Of a stretch of 33,113 nt of DNA, positions 1 to 9,804 are shown in pieces. Each line of letters begins with the position of its first letter. Within the stretch, counting starts at the first letter, position 1. Where the stretch lies: the NCBI GenBank assembly GCA_027343725.1, contig DAHWKH010000104.1:1-33113 (forward strand), read 5' to 3'. Position numbers and translations under genes: made by a program. The notes below the pieces were generated by a model. The model was not told the DNA's origin. It worked only from the letters and a program-made list of their open reading frames with translations, and made no database searches. This DNA is from Acidiferrobacteraceae bacterium (GTDB lineage: Bacteria; Pseudomonadota; Gammaproteobacteria; Acidiferrobacterales; Acidiferrobacteraceae).

Positions 1-611
1 TTCAGGGTCTCGCGCAAGAGTCGCACCGTCGAATAGAGAATGAGCCCGGATATGACCAGAGACAGGATCGGATCGATGGGCAGCCAGCCCGTGAAAAAGA
101 CCACGGCGCCGGCGACGAGCGCGGCGGCGGATCCCAGGAGATCGCCGAGTACGTGGAGGATCGCGCTTTTGGTATTGAGCGTGCGCTTCTCCTGGCTCAG
201 CGCGTAGACGACACCGCCGTTCAGGATCATCCCGAGCGCGGCGACGCCCATGACCGCGGCGCCGTTCACCGCTTGCGGCCGCTGCAGGCGCTCGATGGCC
301 GCGACCACGATGGCGATGACGACCGCGAACAGGATGAGCCCGTTCACGAACGCGACGATGATCTCGCTGCGCGCGAATCCGTAGGAATGGCGCGACGACG
401 GCGGACGGCGCGCGAGCCAGGCGGCAAAGACCGACAAGGCGAGCGCGAGCGTGTCGGAAAACATATGGCCCGCGTCGCTCAAAAGCGCAAGCGAGTGCGC
501 CCACACGCCGGTCGCGGCCTCGATCAGGGCGAACGTGAGCGTGAGCCCCAGCGAGACCCACAGGCCGCGTCCTTCGCCCCCGTGCGTGTGATGCGGATCG
601 TGCGCGCCCAT
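1..611 (-). CDS. Cation diffusion facilitator (CDF) family transporter, N-terminal part (runs off the left edge)
   Basis: Not in the ORF track because it lacks a stop in the window. Minus-strand translation from ATG at 609-611: MGAHDPHHTHGGEGRGLWVSLGLTLTFALIEAATGVWAHSLALLSDAGHMFSDTLALALSVFA...HSYGFARSEIIVAFVNGLILF...ILHVLGDLLGS. It has the HxxxD pairs (HMFSD, HVLGD), a His-rich N-terminus and multiple TM segments. Confidence 0.9.
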   Translation of the reverse strand, partial: MGAHDPHHTHGGEGRGLWVSLGLTLTFALIEAATGVWAHSLALLSDAGHMFSDTLALALSVFAAWLARRPPSSRHSYGFARSEIIVAFVNGLILFAVVIAIVVAAIERLQRPQAVNGAAVMGVAALGMILNGGVVYALSQEKRTLNTKSAILHVLGDLLGSAAALVAGAVVFFTGWLPIDPILSLVISGLILYSTVRLLRETL

Positions 612-613
612 GG

Positions 614-1660
614 CTAGAGCGGGTCCCGCGCGTAATCGAAGGCATCCGAGAAAAAGGCGTCCGCGCCCAGGCCGTGGCCCGGAAAGACCGCGCGCGCCGC
701 CTCGATCATCTGCGGCGGCCCGCTCGCGTAGACCTCGTAGCCCGAGAGATCCGGGTGATCCGCGGCCACGGCCGCGTGCACGTAGCCCACGCGCCCGCGC
801 CACTCGTCCTCGGGTCGCGGCTCGGACAAGACCGGCGTGTAGCGGAAGGTATCGTGCGTGCGCGCCCAGTCCTCGACCAGCTCGTGCAGATAGAGGTCGA
901 CGCGCGCCCGCGCCCCCCAGTAGAGGTGCACCGAACGGCGGCTTTGGGCGTGGAACAACTGCTCGAGAATCGCCTTCATGGGCGCGAATCCCGTGCCTCC
1001 GGCCATGAGAATGATCGGCCCATCGCGCTCCTCGCGCACGAAGAACGTCCCGAGCGGCCCCTCGAAGCGCAACAGGGCGCGTTCCTGCATCGCCGTGAAC
1101 ACATGCCCCGAAAACATCCCGCCCGGGACGTGCCGGACATGCAGCTCCAGCAACGCGTCCTGGCTCGGGGCGTTGGCGAGCGAGAAGCCGCGCCGCCGCC
1201 CGTCCTTCAAAAGGATGTCGATGTACTGCCCGGCGAGATACTGGAGGCGTTCGTTCTGCGGCAACTTCAACAGAAGACGCATCACATCGGGCGCGAGTTT
1301 CTCGAGCCGCGCGACCCGGCACGGCAGCGTCTTGATGATGATATCCTTGGCGATGCCGATCTCGCGCGCCTCGATCACCACCGGGCCTTGCGGCACGGCG
1401 CGACAAAAGAGCGCCTGTCCCGCGGCGCGCTCTTGCGCGCTCAAGGCCTTGGGCTCGTAATCGCGTTGCGTCACCTCGCCCGACACCACCCGTCCTTTGC
1501 AGGTGCCGCAGGCGCCGTTGCGACAACTGTAGGGAAGATGGAAGCCTTCGCGTAGCGCGGCCTCGAGTATGGTCTCTTGCGGAGCGGCTTCGAACTCGTG
1601 GCCGCTTGGCTCAATGCGCACTTTCACGATGGGTATCCCAGGACGGTCGGTAGCGGCCAT
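614..1660 (-). CDS. 2Fe-2S ferredoxin / FAD-NAD(P)H oxidoreductase fusion (CDP-6-deoxy-delta-3,4-glucoseen reductase-like)
   Basis: N-terminal plant-type ferredoxin motif CRNGACGTCKGRV...FCRAV, then an FNR module (RRGFSLANAP, GGTGFAPMKAILEQ). Likely start is ATG at 1660; the ORF track extends to 1705. Confidence 0.88.
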   Translation of the reverse strand: MAATDRPGIPIVKVRIEPSGHEFEAAPQETILEAALREGFHLPYSCRNGACGTCKGRVVSGEVTQRDYEPKALSAQERAAGQALFCRAVPQGPVVIEAREIGIAKDIIIKTLPCRVARLEKLAPDVMRLLLKLPQNERLQYLAGQYIDILLKDGRRRGFSLANAPSQDALLELHVRHVPGGMFSGHVFTAMQERALLRFEGPLGTFFVREERDGPIILMAGGTGFAPMKAILEQLFHAQSRRSVHLYWGARARVDLYLHELVEDWARTHDTFRYTPVLSEPRPEDEWRGRVGYVHAAVAADHPDLSGYEVYASGPPQMIEAARAVFPGHGLGADAFFSDAFDYARDPL

Positions 1661-1714
1661 TGTCGCTAAAACCGCCGCCCCGGGAAAGGCCGGCGGCCGA
1701 CACATGGGGCCGCG

Positions 1715-1743
1715 TTGACAAACCGCAGAGCCTTCCCTTTAAT
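1715..1743 (+). promoter_or_regulatory. Sigma70-like promoter: TTGACA-N17-TTTAAT
   Basis: Perfect -35 TTGACA at 1715-1720, 17-bp spacer, -10 TTTAAT at 1738-1743. Confidence 0.65.
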
Positions 1744-1750
1744 GCCGGGC

Positions 1751-2719
1751 ATGGACAACGGCACCGAAAGAGACGCAGGACACAGGCCCGAGGTGCTGGT
1801 CGAGGCGGTGGGCCTGACACGCGTCTACGGACGGGTCCCGGCGGTAAGCGACGTGAGCTTCGTGATCCGTCGCGGCGAGGTCCTCGGGTTTCTCGGGCCG
1901 AACGGGGCGGGCAAGACCACGACCATGCAGATGCTGAGCGGGAACCTGGCGCCGACCTCCGGTCGGGTCCTGATCGGCGGCCACGACATGATGAGCGAGC
2001 CGAAGCGCGCGAAGGCCGCCCTCGGGTACCTGCCCGAGATCCCGCCTTTGTACCGGGAGCTCACGGTCGACGAATACCTCGATTACTGCGCGGCGCTGCA
2101 CCGCGTCCCGCGCCCCGACCGGACGCGTTTGCGCGAGCGCGCCAAGGCGCGCTGCGGGCTCAGTGAGGTCGGCAAACGCCTGACCGCGAACCTGTCGAAG
2201 GGATACCAGCAGCGCGTGGGGCTCGCCCAGGCGATCCTCCACGAACCGCCGGTGGTGATCCTGGATGAGCCGACCATCGGCCTCGATCCGATCCAGATCC
2301 GCGAGGTGCGCCGCCTCATCCGGGACCTCGGCCGCGAACACGCGGTGATCCTGTCGACCCACATCCTGCCCGAGGTCCAGGCGAGTTGCGATCGCGTCCA
2401 GATCATTCACAAGGGACGGCTCATCCTGAGCGAGACCATCGGCGATCTGGAGCGCCGCTCGCAGTCGCGGGTCCTGATGGTGGCCTTCCATCGCGCCCCC
2501 GACACGGCGCGCATCGCGGAACTCGCGGGCGTGCAATCGGTCACAAGTATGGGCGATCACCGCCTGCGGCTCTTTCATGACCCGGACCAGGACCCGACGG
2601 AGGCGCTCATGCGATTGTCCATGACCGAGGATTGGGGCCTGCGTGAAGTGACCCCCGAAACCTCGTCTCTCGAAAACCTCTTCGTCGAATTGACCGGCGA
2701 ACAATCGGCAAACCCATGA
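1751..2719 (+). CDS. ABC transporter ATP-binding protein, GldA-like
   Basis: Walker A GPNGAGKTT, signature LSKGYQQRVGLAQA, Walker B VVILDEPTIGLDP, H-loop STHI. The ORF track starts at TTG 1715, but that codon is the -35 box; ATG 1751 is preferred. Confidence 0.92.
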   Translation: MDNGTERDAGHRPEVLVEAVGLTRVYGRVPAVSDVSFVIRRGEVLGFLGPNGAGKTTTMQMLSGNLAPTSGRVLIGGHDMMSEPKRAKAALGYLPEIPPLYRELTVDEYLDYCAALHRVPRPDRTRLRERAKARCGLSEVGKRLTANLSKGYQQRVGLAQAILHEPPVVILDEPTIGLDPIQIREVRRLIRDLGREHAVILSTHILPEVQASCDRVQIIHKGRLILSETIGDLERRSQSRVLMVAFHRAPDTARIAELAGVQSVTSMGDHRLRLFHDPDQDPTEALMRLSMTEDWGLREVTPETSSLENLFVELTGEQSANP

Positions 2720-3471
2720 TTCGCACAATCGCCTGGCGGGAATTTCGCAGCCTCTTTTTGTCGCCGCTCGCGTTCGTGATCCTCGCGGTCACGCAACTCA
2801 TCCTCGCGCGCCTGTTTCTCGCGCACGTCAATCTTTTTCTGATGGTCGAATCCCGCCTGCCGACGCTGCCCAATCCGCCGGGGCTCACGACCCTGGTGGC
2901 GGCCCCTCTGCTCGGCAACGTCGGGGTCCTGCTGTTGCTGATCATCGCCCCGCTTGCGACCATGCGGCTGGTGGCCGACGAACGCCACAACAAGACCCTG
3001 CCCCTGCTCTTTTCGGCGCCCATCAGCATGCGCGACATCGTGCTCGGCAAATATCTCGGCGTGCTCGGGTTTTTTCTCGTGATCACGGCGCTCGCGCTCG
3101 CGATGCCGCTTGCGCTTCTGATCGGCGGGCACCTGGACTTCGGCATGCTCGCGTGCGGGCTTCTGGGGCTCGTGTTGCTGGCCGCGGCGCTCGCGGCCGT
3201 GGGGCTTTTCGTATCGACGCTCACGCAATACCCGGCGGTCGCCGTCATGGGGACCTTCGGGATCCTGTTCCTGTTGTGGATCCTCGGCTATGCGAACAGC
3301 GGCCACGGGCTCGGCCGGCGGATCGTCGCGACGCTGTCGATCGTCGATCATTACGAGCCGTTCCTGCGCGGTCTCTTCAGCACCGCTAACGTCGTGTACT
3401 ACCTCGTGTTGACGCTCACCTGCCTCTTGTTCGCCGTGCGCAAACTCGAGAGTGAGCGGGTGGGGGCGTGA
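2716..3471 (+). CDS. ABC-2 type permease, GldF-like
   Basis: Multiple TM helices; 4-nt overlap with the upstream ATPase; motif RLVADERHNKTLPLLFSAPIS typical of ABC-2 permeases. Confidence 0.88.
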   Translation: MIRTIAWREFRSLFLSPLAFVILAVTQLILARLFLAHVNLFLMVESRLPTLPNPPGLTTLVAAPLLGNVGVLLLLIIAPLATMRLVADERHNKTLPLLFSAPISMRDIVLGKYLGVLGFFLVITALALAMPLALLIGGHLDFGMLACGLLGLVLLAAALAAVGLFVSTLTQYPAVAVMGTFGILFLLWILGYANSGHGLGRRIVATLSIVDHYEPFLRGLFSTANVVYYLVLTLTCLLFAVRKLESERVGA

Positions 3472-4802
3472 TAGTGCGCTCGCGGATCCTCACCTGGGGC
3501 AGCCAAGGGGCCTTCGTGCTCCTCTGGCTTGCCATCGCAACGCTCGTGGTCGCGATCGGCGAGCGCTACCGCTACACCGCCGACTGGACCGCGAACGGTC
3601 GCAACAGCCTCAGCGCGCCCTCGGTCGCGATCGTCAAGGCCTTGCGGGGACCTGTCCGCGTCGACGCCTTCGTGCACGGGGGCGCCAAACAGCGCGCGAT
3701 CCGCGCCCTGATCGCCAAATACCGGCGCGTGGACCCGCGCATCCGTTTGACCTTCGTGAACCCGAACAAACACCCGGCGCGCGTGCGGCGCGTCGGCATC
3801 ACCTTCAACGGCGAACTGCAGATTCATTACGGCAAGCGCGCGGCCCTGGTTTTGAGCCCGACCGAGATCGGCATCACCAATCAACTCGCGCGCCTCGAGC
3901 GGACCGGCCTGCAACGCATCACCTTCCTGACCGGCAACGGCGAGCGCGGCATCACGAACGCCGGTCCCTTGGGTCTGTCCTCCTGGGCGCACCAGTTGCG
4001 CGCCCGCGGCCTCCGGGTCACGACCTTCGACATCGCCTCGGGACACGCGCTCACGCCCGCCGCGGGGGTGCTCGTGATCGCCGATCCGCGCGCGCCGTTC
4101 CTGGCGGGCGAGCGCAAGATGCTGGTTCGGTATCTCGCCTCCGGCGGCAGCCTCCTGTGGCTCTTCGAGCCCGGCCACACCGATGGCCTTGGCGCCCTCA
4201 TGCGGCCGTTCGGCATCGGCGTGCGCACGGGCTTCGCGGTCGACCCGACGTCGAGCCTCCTGACCGGCGAGAGCCCGGGGTTCATCGCCGTCACCCATTA
4301 TCCGAACCAGGACCTCGTGCGCGGCATGCACCTCGTGACCGTGTTCCCGAGCGCCGCGGCCCTCACCCTGAAGCCCGTGAACGGGGTGAAGGCAACGCCC
4401 ATTCTCCAAACGGACAGCGGCGCCTGGGTTCAACACCGCCCGCTCAAGGGCCTCATCCGACCGAAGCCCGGCACGAAGACCGGCGCCTTGACGCTCGGGG
4501 TCGCATTGACGCGCCCCGTACGGCCGTCGTCGCGGCAGCGGATCGTGGCGATCGGCGACAGCGACTTCGTCTCCAACGCCTACCTCGGGGAAGGCGGCAA
4601 CATGACGCTCGCCATGAACGCCGCCAACTGGCTTACGCATGACGACGCGTTCATCAACGTCCCGAACCGCCCCTCGCCCGACCTCACCCTCATCCTGACG
4701 GCCCCCGAGGAGGACGTGATCACCTTCGGTTTCCTGGTGATCCTGCCGCTCGCGTTCGCGGGTCTGGGCATCGCCACCTGGTGGCGCAGGCGGCGGCTGT
4801 GA
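3468..4802 (+). CDS. GldG-like ABC transporter auxiliary protein
   Basis: N-terminal TM, YTADWTANGRNSLS motif, GNGERGI segment, C-terminal TM; overlaps the permease by 4 nt. Confidence 0.85.
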   Translation: MIVRSRILTWGSQGAFVLLWLAIATLVVAIGERYRYTADWTANGRNSLSAPSVAIVKALRGPVRVDAFVHGGAKQRAIRALIAKYRRVDPRIRLTFVNPNKHPARVRRVGITFNGELQIHYGKRAALVLSPTEIGITNQLARLERTGLQRITFLTGNGERGITNAGPLGLSSWAHQLRARGLRVTTFDIASGHALTPAAGVLVIADPRAPFLAGERKMLVRYLASGGSLLWLFEPGHTDGLGALMRPFGIGVRTGFAVDPTSSLLTGESPGFIAVTHYPNQDLVRGMHLVTVFPSAAALTLKPVNGVKATPILQTDSGAWVQHRPLKGLIRPKPGTKTGALTLGVALTRPVRPSSRQRIVAIGDSDFVSNAYLGEGGNMTLAMNAANWLTHDDAFINVPNRPSPDLTLILTAPEEDVITFGFLVILPLAFAGLGIATWWRRRRL

Positions 4803-5671
4803 GCCTGACACGGCGCGGGTGGCTGAACGCGGCCCTGGCCGTTATGGCCGTGGCGCTCGTCATGATCCTGGAGCACAGCGACAAACGCCCTCACCGCGCG
4901 GCCCCCAGGCGCCTGCTCGCGATCCACGCGGGACAGATCACGCGCATCACGCTCGCGCGCGCGCACCACCGCTCCATGCTCATCGTGCGCCGCGGATCGC
5001 ACTGGGTCCTGAAACGCCCGTTCGCCGCGCGCGCGGACCGATTCCGTGTCGAGAGCCTCACGGACCTCGTGCGCGCGCACGTCCACGATCGATTCCCGGC
5101 ACCCGCGGCCCTCGGGGCGTTCGGGCTCGCGCCGGCGCAAGCGCGCCTCAGCGTCAACGGCACGCGCGTGCTGGTGGGCCGCCGCCAGCCCTTCGGCAAC
5201 CTCCGCTACCTCCTGATCGGACACATGGTCGCCTTGGTCGCGGCCGATACCATTCACCCGCGAAGACTCACGGTCGACAGCTTTCTCAGCACCCGGCTCT
5301 TCGGCAAGCGCGTGCGCCCGATCGCCTTCGCCCTCCCGGGGCTCACCGTCGCGCGCCAACACGGGATCTGGCGCGCGCGACCGCTGCCGCAGCACACGTC
5401 CAACGACCGCATCACCACCTTCGTCGACGAGTGGCGCTACGCGCGGGCCTTGTCCGTCGACCGCTATCACGGGGAACCGGTGCAGGCGCACATCCTCATC
5501 CGCTACCGCGTGCGCGGCAACCACAAGGGACCGGTGCGTTCGCTGACGCTCGGGATTCTGGAGAGGCGCCCGGAATTGGCGCTGGTGCGCGACGACAACG
5601 GCCTTGTCTACCATTTTCCCGCGGAGACCGGGGAGCGCCTGCTGTCCCTGATGCGTGCCCGAACTTCCTGA
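4799..5671 (+). CDS. DUF4340-like protein of the Gld-type ABC operon
   Basis: GTG at 4799 overlaps the upstream stop. N-terminal TM, then repeated beta-rich segments (ITRITLAR, W.LKRPF.ARADRFRVESLTDLV). Confidence 0.7.
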   Translation: MSLTRRGWLNAALAVMAVALVMILEHSDKRPHRAAPRRLLAIHAGQITRITLARAHHRSMLIVRRGSHWVLKRPFAARADRFRVESLTDLVRAHVHDRFPAPAALGAFGLAPAQARLSVNGTRVLVGRRQPFGNLRYLLIGHMVALVAADTIHPRRLTVDSFLSTRLFGKRVRPIAFALPGLTVARQHGIWRARPLPQHTSNDRITTFVDEWRYARALSVDRYHGEPVQAHILIRYRVRGNHKGPVRSLTLGILERRPELALVRDDNGLVYHFPAETGERLLSLMRARTS

Positions 5672-6467
5672 GGTCGAAACCACGCGCCGCGGATTGCTGC
5701 CGCTCGTGCGCGGGGCGCGCATCGCGGCGCTCGTGGTCTACGACCCCCGGCTGCGCTGGCCGATCCCGCCGGTCCTGAGCCGGATCCTGCCGGGACGCGT
5801 GATCCACGACCTCAGGCGCCGTGGGAAATACCTGCTCGCGGATTGCGATCGCGGCACGCTCATCCTCCATCTCGGCATGTCGGGCAGCCTGCGGGTCGTG
5901 GACGCGGGCCTCGCGCCCGGCCCGTGGGACGCCTTCGATCTGGTCCTCGCCAACGGACAGGGCGTGCGCCTGCGCGATCCGCGGCGCTTCGGCGCCCTCC
6001 TCTATACCCCGCGGGCCGCGCGCCACCCGCTCCTCGCCCACTTAGGCCCGGAGCCCCTGGAGGCCGGTTTCGACGGCGCCTATCTCCACGAGCGCGCCCG
6101 GGGCCGGCGCGTCGCGATCCGCGATTTCCTGATGAACACCCGGGTGGTCGCCGGCATCGGCAATATCTACGCCAACGAGTCGCTGTTCAAGGCCGGCATC
6201 GACCCGCGCCGCGCCGCCGGGCGCGTGGCCCGCCCCCGGTACGAGGCCTTGAGCCGCGCGATCGTGACCGTCCTGACCGAGGCGATCGCCCAAGGCGGCA
6301 CGACCTTGAAGGATTTCTCCGGGAGCGACGGGCGTCCGGGCTACTTCCAGCAGGCGTTGCGCGTCTACGGGCGCGCGGGCGCCCCCTGCCAGTCCTGCCG
6401 AACCCCGGTGGTGGGGGTATCCCTCGGGGGCCGGAGCGCCTACTATTGTCCCCGCTGCCAACGTTAG
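5655..6467 (+). CDS. mutM: Formamidopyrimidine-DNA glycosylase
   Basis: N-terminus (G)PELPEVETTRRGL; GNIYANESLF; C-terminal zinc finger CQSCRTPVV...YYCPRCQR. GTG start inside the upstream CDS. Confidence 0.97.
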   Translation: MPELPEVETTRRGLLPLVRGARIAALVVYDPRLRWPIPPVLSRILPGRVIHDLRRRGKYLLADCDRGTLILHLGMSGSLRVVDAGLAPGPWDAFDLVLANGQGVRLRDPRRFGALLYTPRAARHPLLAHLGPEPLEAGFDGAYLHERARGRRVAIRDFLMNTRVVAGIGNIYANESLFKAGIDPRRAAGRVARPRYEALSRAIVTVLTEAIAQGGTTLKDFSGSDGRPGYFQQALRVYGRAGAPCQSCRTPVVGVSLGGRSAYYCPRCQR

Positions 6468-6519
6468 CCGCCGTTTGGCTATACTGAAGGACCGGACTGT
6501 CCTCCGGGGGGACCCTGAC

Positions 6520-8451
6520 ATGAGCCGTACCGCGATCGAAGCCCGCTTCGAGGCCTACAGCCTGTGGCGTTCACGCCTCACGGAGGCCCTGCGCGGCCTG
6601 CGCAGCTGGCTTGCCGAGCAGGGCCTCGCCCAACCGCAAGGCGACGCGCATCTCGAGCGCATGCTCGCGGCGCTGCGCGACGATAAGCTGTATCTTGCGT
6701 TCGTCGCCGAATTCTCGCGCGGCAAATCGGAGCTCATCAACGCCATCTTTTTCGGGACCCACGGCCAGCGCATCCTCCCCTCGAGCGCCGGGCGCACGAC
6801 CATGTGCCCGACCGAGATCCTCTACGAGCCGGACCTCCCGCCGTCCCTGCGGCTTTTGCCCATCGCCTCGCGCGAGGAGGGGGGCACGGTCGCCGACTTC
6901 AAGGGCTTCCCCGAGGAGTGGGTGACGATCCCGCTCGACCCCAAGGACCCGAATGCCATGGCCGAGGCCTTGCGCCACATCGCCGAGACCGAGACCGTGG
7001 AGCCCGCGCGCGCGCGGGCCCTCGGGTTGAGCGTGACGAGCGACCCGACGCAGCCCGGGGCCACGGTGGACGCGCAGGATGGACGCGTGGAGATCCCGAA
7101 GTGGCGCTACGCCTTGATCAATTTTCCGCATCCGTTGTTAAAAGACGGCCTGGTGATCCTCGACACCCCGGGCCTGAACGCGCTCGGGGCGGAACCGGAA
7201 CTGACGCTCAACACCCTGCCGAACGCGCATGCCGTGTTGTTCGTGCTCGCCGCCGACACCGGTGTCACGCAATCGGAGATCTCCGTATGGCGCGACCATA
7301 TCGCCGGCAGCCGCAAGGGTCGGCTCGTGGTCCTGAACAAGGTCGACGGGCTCTGGGACGAACTCAAAAACGAGGTCGATATCGCCCATGAGATCGCCCG
7401 CCAGGTTCGCGAGACGTCGCGCTATCTGGAGGTCCCGGAGGAGCGCATCTACCCGGTCTCGGCGCAAAAGGCGCTCGCCGCCAAGGTCCGCGGCGATGGT
7501 GCCCTCGAAAAGAGAAGCGGCATCGGTTTTCTCGAAAAGGCGCTGGCCGAGGAATTGCTGCCGAGCAAAGGCGGGCTGGTCGCAGCGACCCTCGCCGCCG
7601 AGTTCAACGAGATCGAGACCTCGGTCGAGCGCCTGATCGCGCAACGCCTGCACGGGCTGCGCGAACATTGGGGCGAACTGAGCGGGCTGAACGGCAAGAA
7701 CATGGACGTCATCGAACACATGATGGACAAGGTCCGCGCCGACAAGACCGAATTCGACAAAAGCCTGCAGCGCTTTCATGCCACGCGCACGATCTTCTCG
7801 CAGCAAAGCTCCGACCTTTATACGCGCATCAGCCTGCGGCGCTTGGACAGCGTGATCGCCGAGACCAAGAAAAGCATGGAGACGAGCCTCACGACCGCCG
7901 GCCTCAAGGCGGCGATGCAGGCCTTTTTCGCGTACGCCAACGAGCACATGGACCACCTGACGCACGACGCGCAGCAGATCAAGGCCCTGATGGACGGGGT
8001 GTACCAAAAGTTCCAGGACGAGCACGGCCTGCCCAACATCAAGCCGACCACGTTCTCGGTCATGCGCTATCAGCGGGAACTGAAGCGCCTGCAGGGGAAA
8101 CACGAGCAATTCATGAAGGGGCTGTCGCTGCTCATGACCGAGCAAAAGGCGGTCGTGCGGGGATTCTTCGAGTCCGCGGTCAGCAAGGTGCGGGCGATCT
8201 ACGTGAGCGCGAATCGCGACGCCGACGACTGGTTGAAGGACATGATGGCCCCCATGGAATCGCAGGTGCGCGAGCATCAGGCGCAGCTGCGGCGGCGGCT
8301 CGAGAGCATCAAGCGCATCCACCAGGCGAGCGATACCCTGGAGGCGCGCATGGCGGAACTGAAACAGGTCCTCGAGGAAATCGGCGAGCAGCACAAGGCG
8401 GCGCACGCGGCCTTCCGCGGCATTCGTTCGGCCTTGAAAGAGACCCCGTAG
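6520..8451 (+). CDS. Bacterial dynamin-like GTPase
   Basis: AEFSRGKSELINA (P-loop), TTMCPTEI, DTPGLNAL (G3), LNKVDGLWDE (G4), long helical C-terminal part. ATG at 6520 is preferred to the ORF-track start at 6475. Confidence 0.88.
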   Translation: MSRTAIEARFEAYSLWRSRLTEALRGLRSWLAEQGLAQPQGDAHLERMLAALRDDKLYLAFVAEFSRGKSELINAIFFGTHGQRILPSSAGRTTMCPTEILYEPDLPPSLRLLPIASREEGGTVADFKGFPEEWVTIPLDPKDPNAMAEALRHIAETETVEPARARALGLSVTSDPTQPGATVDAQDGRVEIPKWRYALINFPHPLLKDGLVILDTPGLNALGAEPELTLNTLPNAHAVLFVLAADTGVTQSEISVWRDHIAGSRKGRLVVLNKVDGLWDELKNEVDIAHEIARQVRETSRYLEVPEERIYPVSAQKALAAKVRGDGALEKRSGIGFLEKALAEELLPSKGGLVAATLAAEFNEIETSVERLIAQRLHGLREHWGELSGLNGKNMDVIEHMMDKVRADKTEFDKSLQRFHATRTIFSQQSSDLYTRISLRRLDSVIAETKKSMETSLTTAGLKAAMQAFFAYANEHMDHLTHDAQQIKALMDGVYQKFQDEHGLPNIKPTTFSVMRYQRELKRLQGKHEQFMKGLSLLMTEQKAVVRGFFESAVSKVRAIYVSANRDADDWLKDMMAPMESQVREHQAQLRRRLESIKRIHQASDTLEARMAELKQVLEEIGEQHKAAHAAFRGIRSALKETP

Positions 8452-8454
8452 CGG

Positions 8455-9804
8455 ATGGGGGCGCCCGCAGGCCCGCGCGTCCCCTGGCGGCGCCCCTGGC
8501 GCCGGTTTCGCGTCCTCTTCGGGCGCCGCCATTGGACCTTGCGCCTGGTGTTCTGGGGCGGTGCGGTGCTCGTCGGCCTGTCGGCCGCCTTGCTCACGGA
8601 ACTCGGCAACCTCGCGAACGCAAGCTTCGCCGAACTCTACCGGCACTGGCCGTGGGCGCCGTTTTTGGTGACCCCGGCGGGCCTGATGCTGTCGCTGTGG
8701 CTCACACGCCGGGTCTTTCCGGGCTCGCAGGGGAGCGGCATCCCGCAGGTCATCGCGGCCTTGAGCCGGCGCACCAAAGGTCCGCCCTCGCACCTCTTGT
8801 CGGTGCGCATCGCCGTCGGCAAGATCCTGCTCACAACGCTCGGGCTCTTCGCCGGAGCCTCGATCGGCCGTGAGGGGCCGACCGTGCACGTCGGCGCCTC
8901 CTTCACCGCCGCCGCCGGACACCTCGCCGGTATCAAACGCCCGCAACTCGAGCGCGCCCTGATCCTCGCGGGCGGCGCCGCCGGCATCGCCGCGGCCTTC
9001 AATACCCCGGTCGCCGGCATCATGTTCGCGATCGAGGAGCTGGCGCGCGGGTTCGATGAACACGCAAGCGGCACGATCATCATCACCATCCTGATCGCGG
9101 GCCTCACGGCGATCGCGATCGAAGGGAACTACACCTACTTCGGCGTCACCCACGCCGCCTTGCCCGTGAGCGGCTGGCTGTTGGTGCCCCTCACGGGCCT
9201 CGTCGGCGGGCTCGCCGGGGGCACCTTCAGCCGGCTGCTGCTGGACGCGAGCGCGCGCCTGGGACCACACCTCGCGCGTATTCCCTACCGGCTGGCCGCG
9301 GGCGCGGGCCTCCTTTTGGCGGGCATCGGCATCCTCTCCCACGGCGCGACGTTCGGCACCGGCTATCCCCAGGCGCGCGCCCTGGTCCTGGGCACGGCCC
9401 ACCTCCCGCTCGCGTTTCCGATCGCCAAATGGTGCGCCAATCTCGTGTCCTACTTGAGCGGCATCCCCGGCGGGTTGTTCGCGCCCGCGCTCGCGACCGG
9501 CGCGGGCCTCGGGGCCGACCTCGGGCGGCTCTTTCCGCACACGCCGCTCCAGGCGGCGGTCATTCTCGGCATGGTGAGCTACCTGAGCGGGGTCGTGCAG
9601 ACCCCGATCACGGCGTTCGTGATCGTCATGGAAATGACCGCCAACAACACCATGCTGTTCCCGCTCATGGCCGCGGCCTTCATCGCGAGCCTCGCCTCGC
9701 GCCTCATGTGCCGCGAACCCGTGTACCAGGGGCTCGCGGCGCGCCTGCTCGCGCGCGCCCACGCGGTCGCCCTCGAAGGCAAGGACTATGCCGGGCCGGG
9801 ATAA
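8455..9804 (+). CDS. ClC-family chloride channel / Cl-/H+ antiporter
   Basis: GSQGSGIPQV, GREGPTVHVGAS, FAIEELARG, GIPGGLFAPALATGAG signatures; no CBS domains. Confidence 0.95.
   Translation: MGAPAGPRVPWRRPWRRFRVLFGRRHWTLRLVFWGGAVLVGLSAALLTELGNLANASFAELYRHWPWAPFLVTPAGLMLSLWLTRRVFPGSQGSGIPQVIAALSRRTKGPPSHLLSVRIAVGKILLTTLGLFAGASIGREGPTVHVGASFTAAAGHLAGIKRPQLERALILAGGAAGIAAAFNTPVAGIMFAIEELARGFDEHASGTIIITILIAGLTAIAIEGNYTYFGVTHAALPVSGWLLVPLTGLVGGLAGGTFSRLLLDASARLGPHLARIPYRLAAGAGLLLAGIGILSHGATFGTGYPQARALVLGTAHLPLAFPIAKWCANLVSYLSGIPGGLFAPALATGAGLGADLGRLFPHTPLQAAVILGMVSYLSGVVQTPITAFVIVMEMTANNTMLFPLMAAAFIASLASRLMCREPVYQGLAARLLARAHAVALEGKDYAGPG

Noticed and set aside
3399-4811. 470-aa minus-strand ORF
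   Set aside because: Antisense to the GldG-like gene; compositionally biased (Glu/Arg/Gly/His) with no recognisable domain.
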